From Pectobacterium peruviense (GTDB taxonomy: Bacteria > Pseudomonadota > Gammaproteobacteria > Enterobacterales > Enterobacteriaceae): a stretch of DNA of 64,000 nucleotides. Both the position numbers and the translations under genes were made by a program. A model generated the notes under the pieces. That model did no database searches. It worked only from the letters and a program-made list of their open reading frames with translations, and was not told where the DNA came from. Positions 63,775 to 64,000 of the stretch are shown here, one piece after another. Numbering within the stretch: the first letter of the stretch is position 1; each line of letters starts with the position of its first letter. The DNA lies in contig NZ_LXFV01000019.1 in NCBI RefSeq assembly GCF_002847345.1, positions 1 through 64,000 of the forward strand, given 5' to 3'.

Positions 63775-64000
63775 ATGACGATTCACGTAAAGAACAACAT
63801 CCACTGGGTTGGACAACGAGACTGGGAAGTCCGTGATTTTCACGGCACGGAATACAAAACGCTGCAAGGCAGTAGCTACAACAGCTATCTGATCCGCGAG
63901 GAGAAAACCGTACTGATCGATACCGTCGATCACAAATTCAGCCGTGAGTTTGTGCAGAACCTGATGGCGGAAGTGGATCTGAACACGATTGACTACATCG
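63775..64000 (+). CDS. norV: Flavorubredoxin NorV, 5' part
   Basis: Partial gene running off the window; 75 codons seen. The N-terminus [20 protein letters not shown] and [17 protein letters not shown] match E. coli NorV almost exactly. NorV is the anaerobic nitric oxide reductase: a metallo-beta-lactamase-like diiron domain, a flavodoxin domain and a rubredoxin domain, reducing NO to N2O with electrons from NorW. The promoter is sigma-54 and NorR dependent. Confidence 0.93.
   Translation, partial: MTIHVKNNIHWVGQRDWEVRDFHGTEYKTLQGSSYNSYLIREEKTVLIDTVDHKFSREFVQNLMAEVDLNTIDYI

Overview
The window looks like a chromosomal segment of a soft-rot enterobacterium, most likely Pectobacterium. The evidence is a gene for the secreted virulence protein Svx, two ERIC repeats, enterobacterial gene sets very close to E. 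coli (rspAB/ydfIJ, mdtG, ada/alkB, fumA, norR/norV), and moderate GC genes separated by AT-rich gaps. Species cannot be fixed from sequence alone. No rRNA, tRNA, CRISPR array, transposase or phage gene was seen.

Layout. 1-7.5 kb: small regulator/target pairs (O-methyltransferase; flavodoxin-fold NAD(P)H oxidoreductase with TetR; HPP membrane protein with TetR; VOC protein; ABC-type six-TM protein with TetR), each TetR having clear palindromic operators in the shared divergent promoter, plus the copper protein gene cueP behind a MerR/CueR-type promoter with a 19-bp spacer. 7.5-15 kb: a MarT/FidL-like (ToxR/ToxS-like) membrane regulator pair divergent from a complete chaperone-usher fimbrial operon. 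15.5-20.3 kb: RraA-like aldolase with MFS importer and LysR regulator, an AAA ATPase, and an orphan 149-aa protein. 20.4-28 kb: FhuE-like siderophore receptor with a Fur box, GNAT, PAS-LuxR regulator with an NCS1 permease, and svx. 28.1-28.4 kb: an unlisted 28-codon gene that I identify as an AzuC homologue, with a perfect CRP site upstream and a strong terminator downstream (a probable AzuCR dual-function RNA locus).

28.6-37.2 kb: mdtG, then a dedicated Ton system (exbD-tonB-receptor-exbB) joined to an exported phospholipase-D-like protein and an exported phytase-type esterase. 37.4-46 kb: NmrA/LysR pair, then the rspR-ydfI-ydfJ-rspB-rspA sugar-acid cluster. 47.2-53.8 kb: secreted alpha/beta hydrolase, then a five-gene cluster (NrfC-like Fe-S protein, NrfD-like membrane quinol oxidase, MFS protein, FMN-binding flavoprotein, FAD reductase of the flavocytochrome c family) preceded by an FNR-like site: a candidate uncharacterised anaerobic respiratory chain. 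54-58.4 kb: DNA alkylation repair (alkB, ada, alkA) split by an inserted lrp-EamA block that left a recombination scar. 58.4-64 kb: PACE efflux protein with LysR regulator, fumarase A with an unusual hairpin-rich leader, and the nitric oxide response pair norR/norV with three NorR sites and a sigma-54 promoter.

Two families of about 100-bp palindromic, MITE-like repeats (33598-33773 with 41775-41877; 53825-53927) and the two ERIC copies punctuate the intergenic regions. Many gene starts were moved inward from the longest reading frame where a ribosome-binding site or family length supported it.
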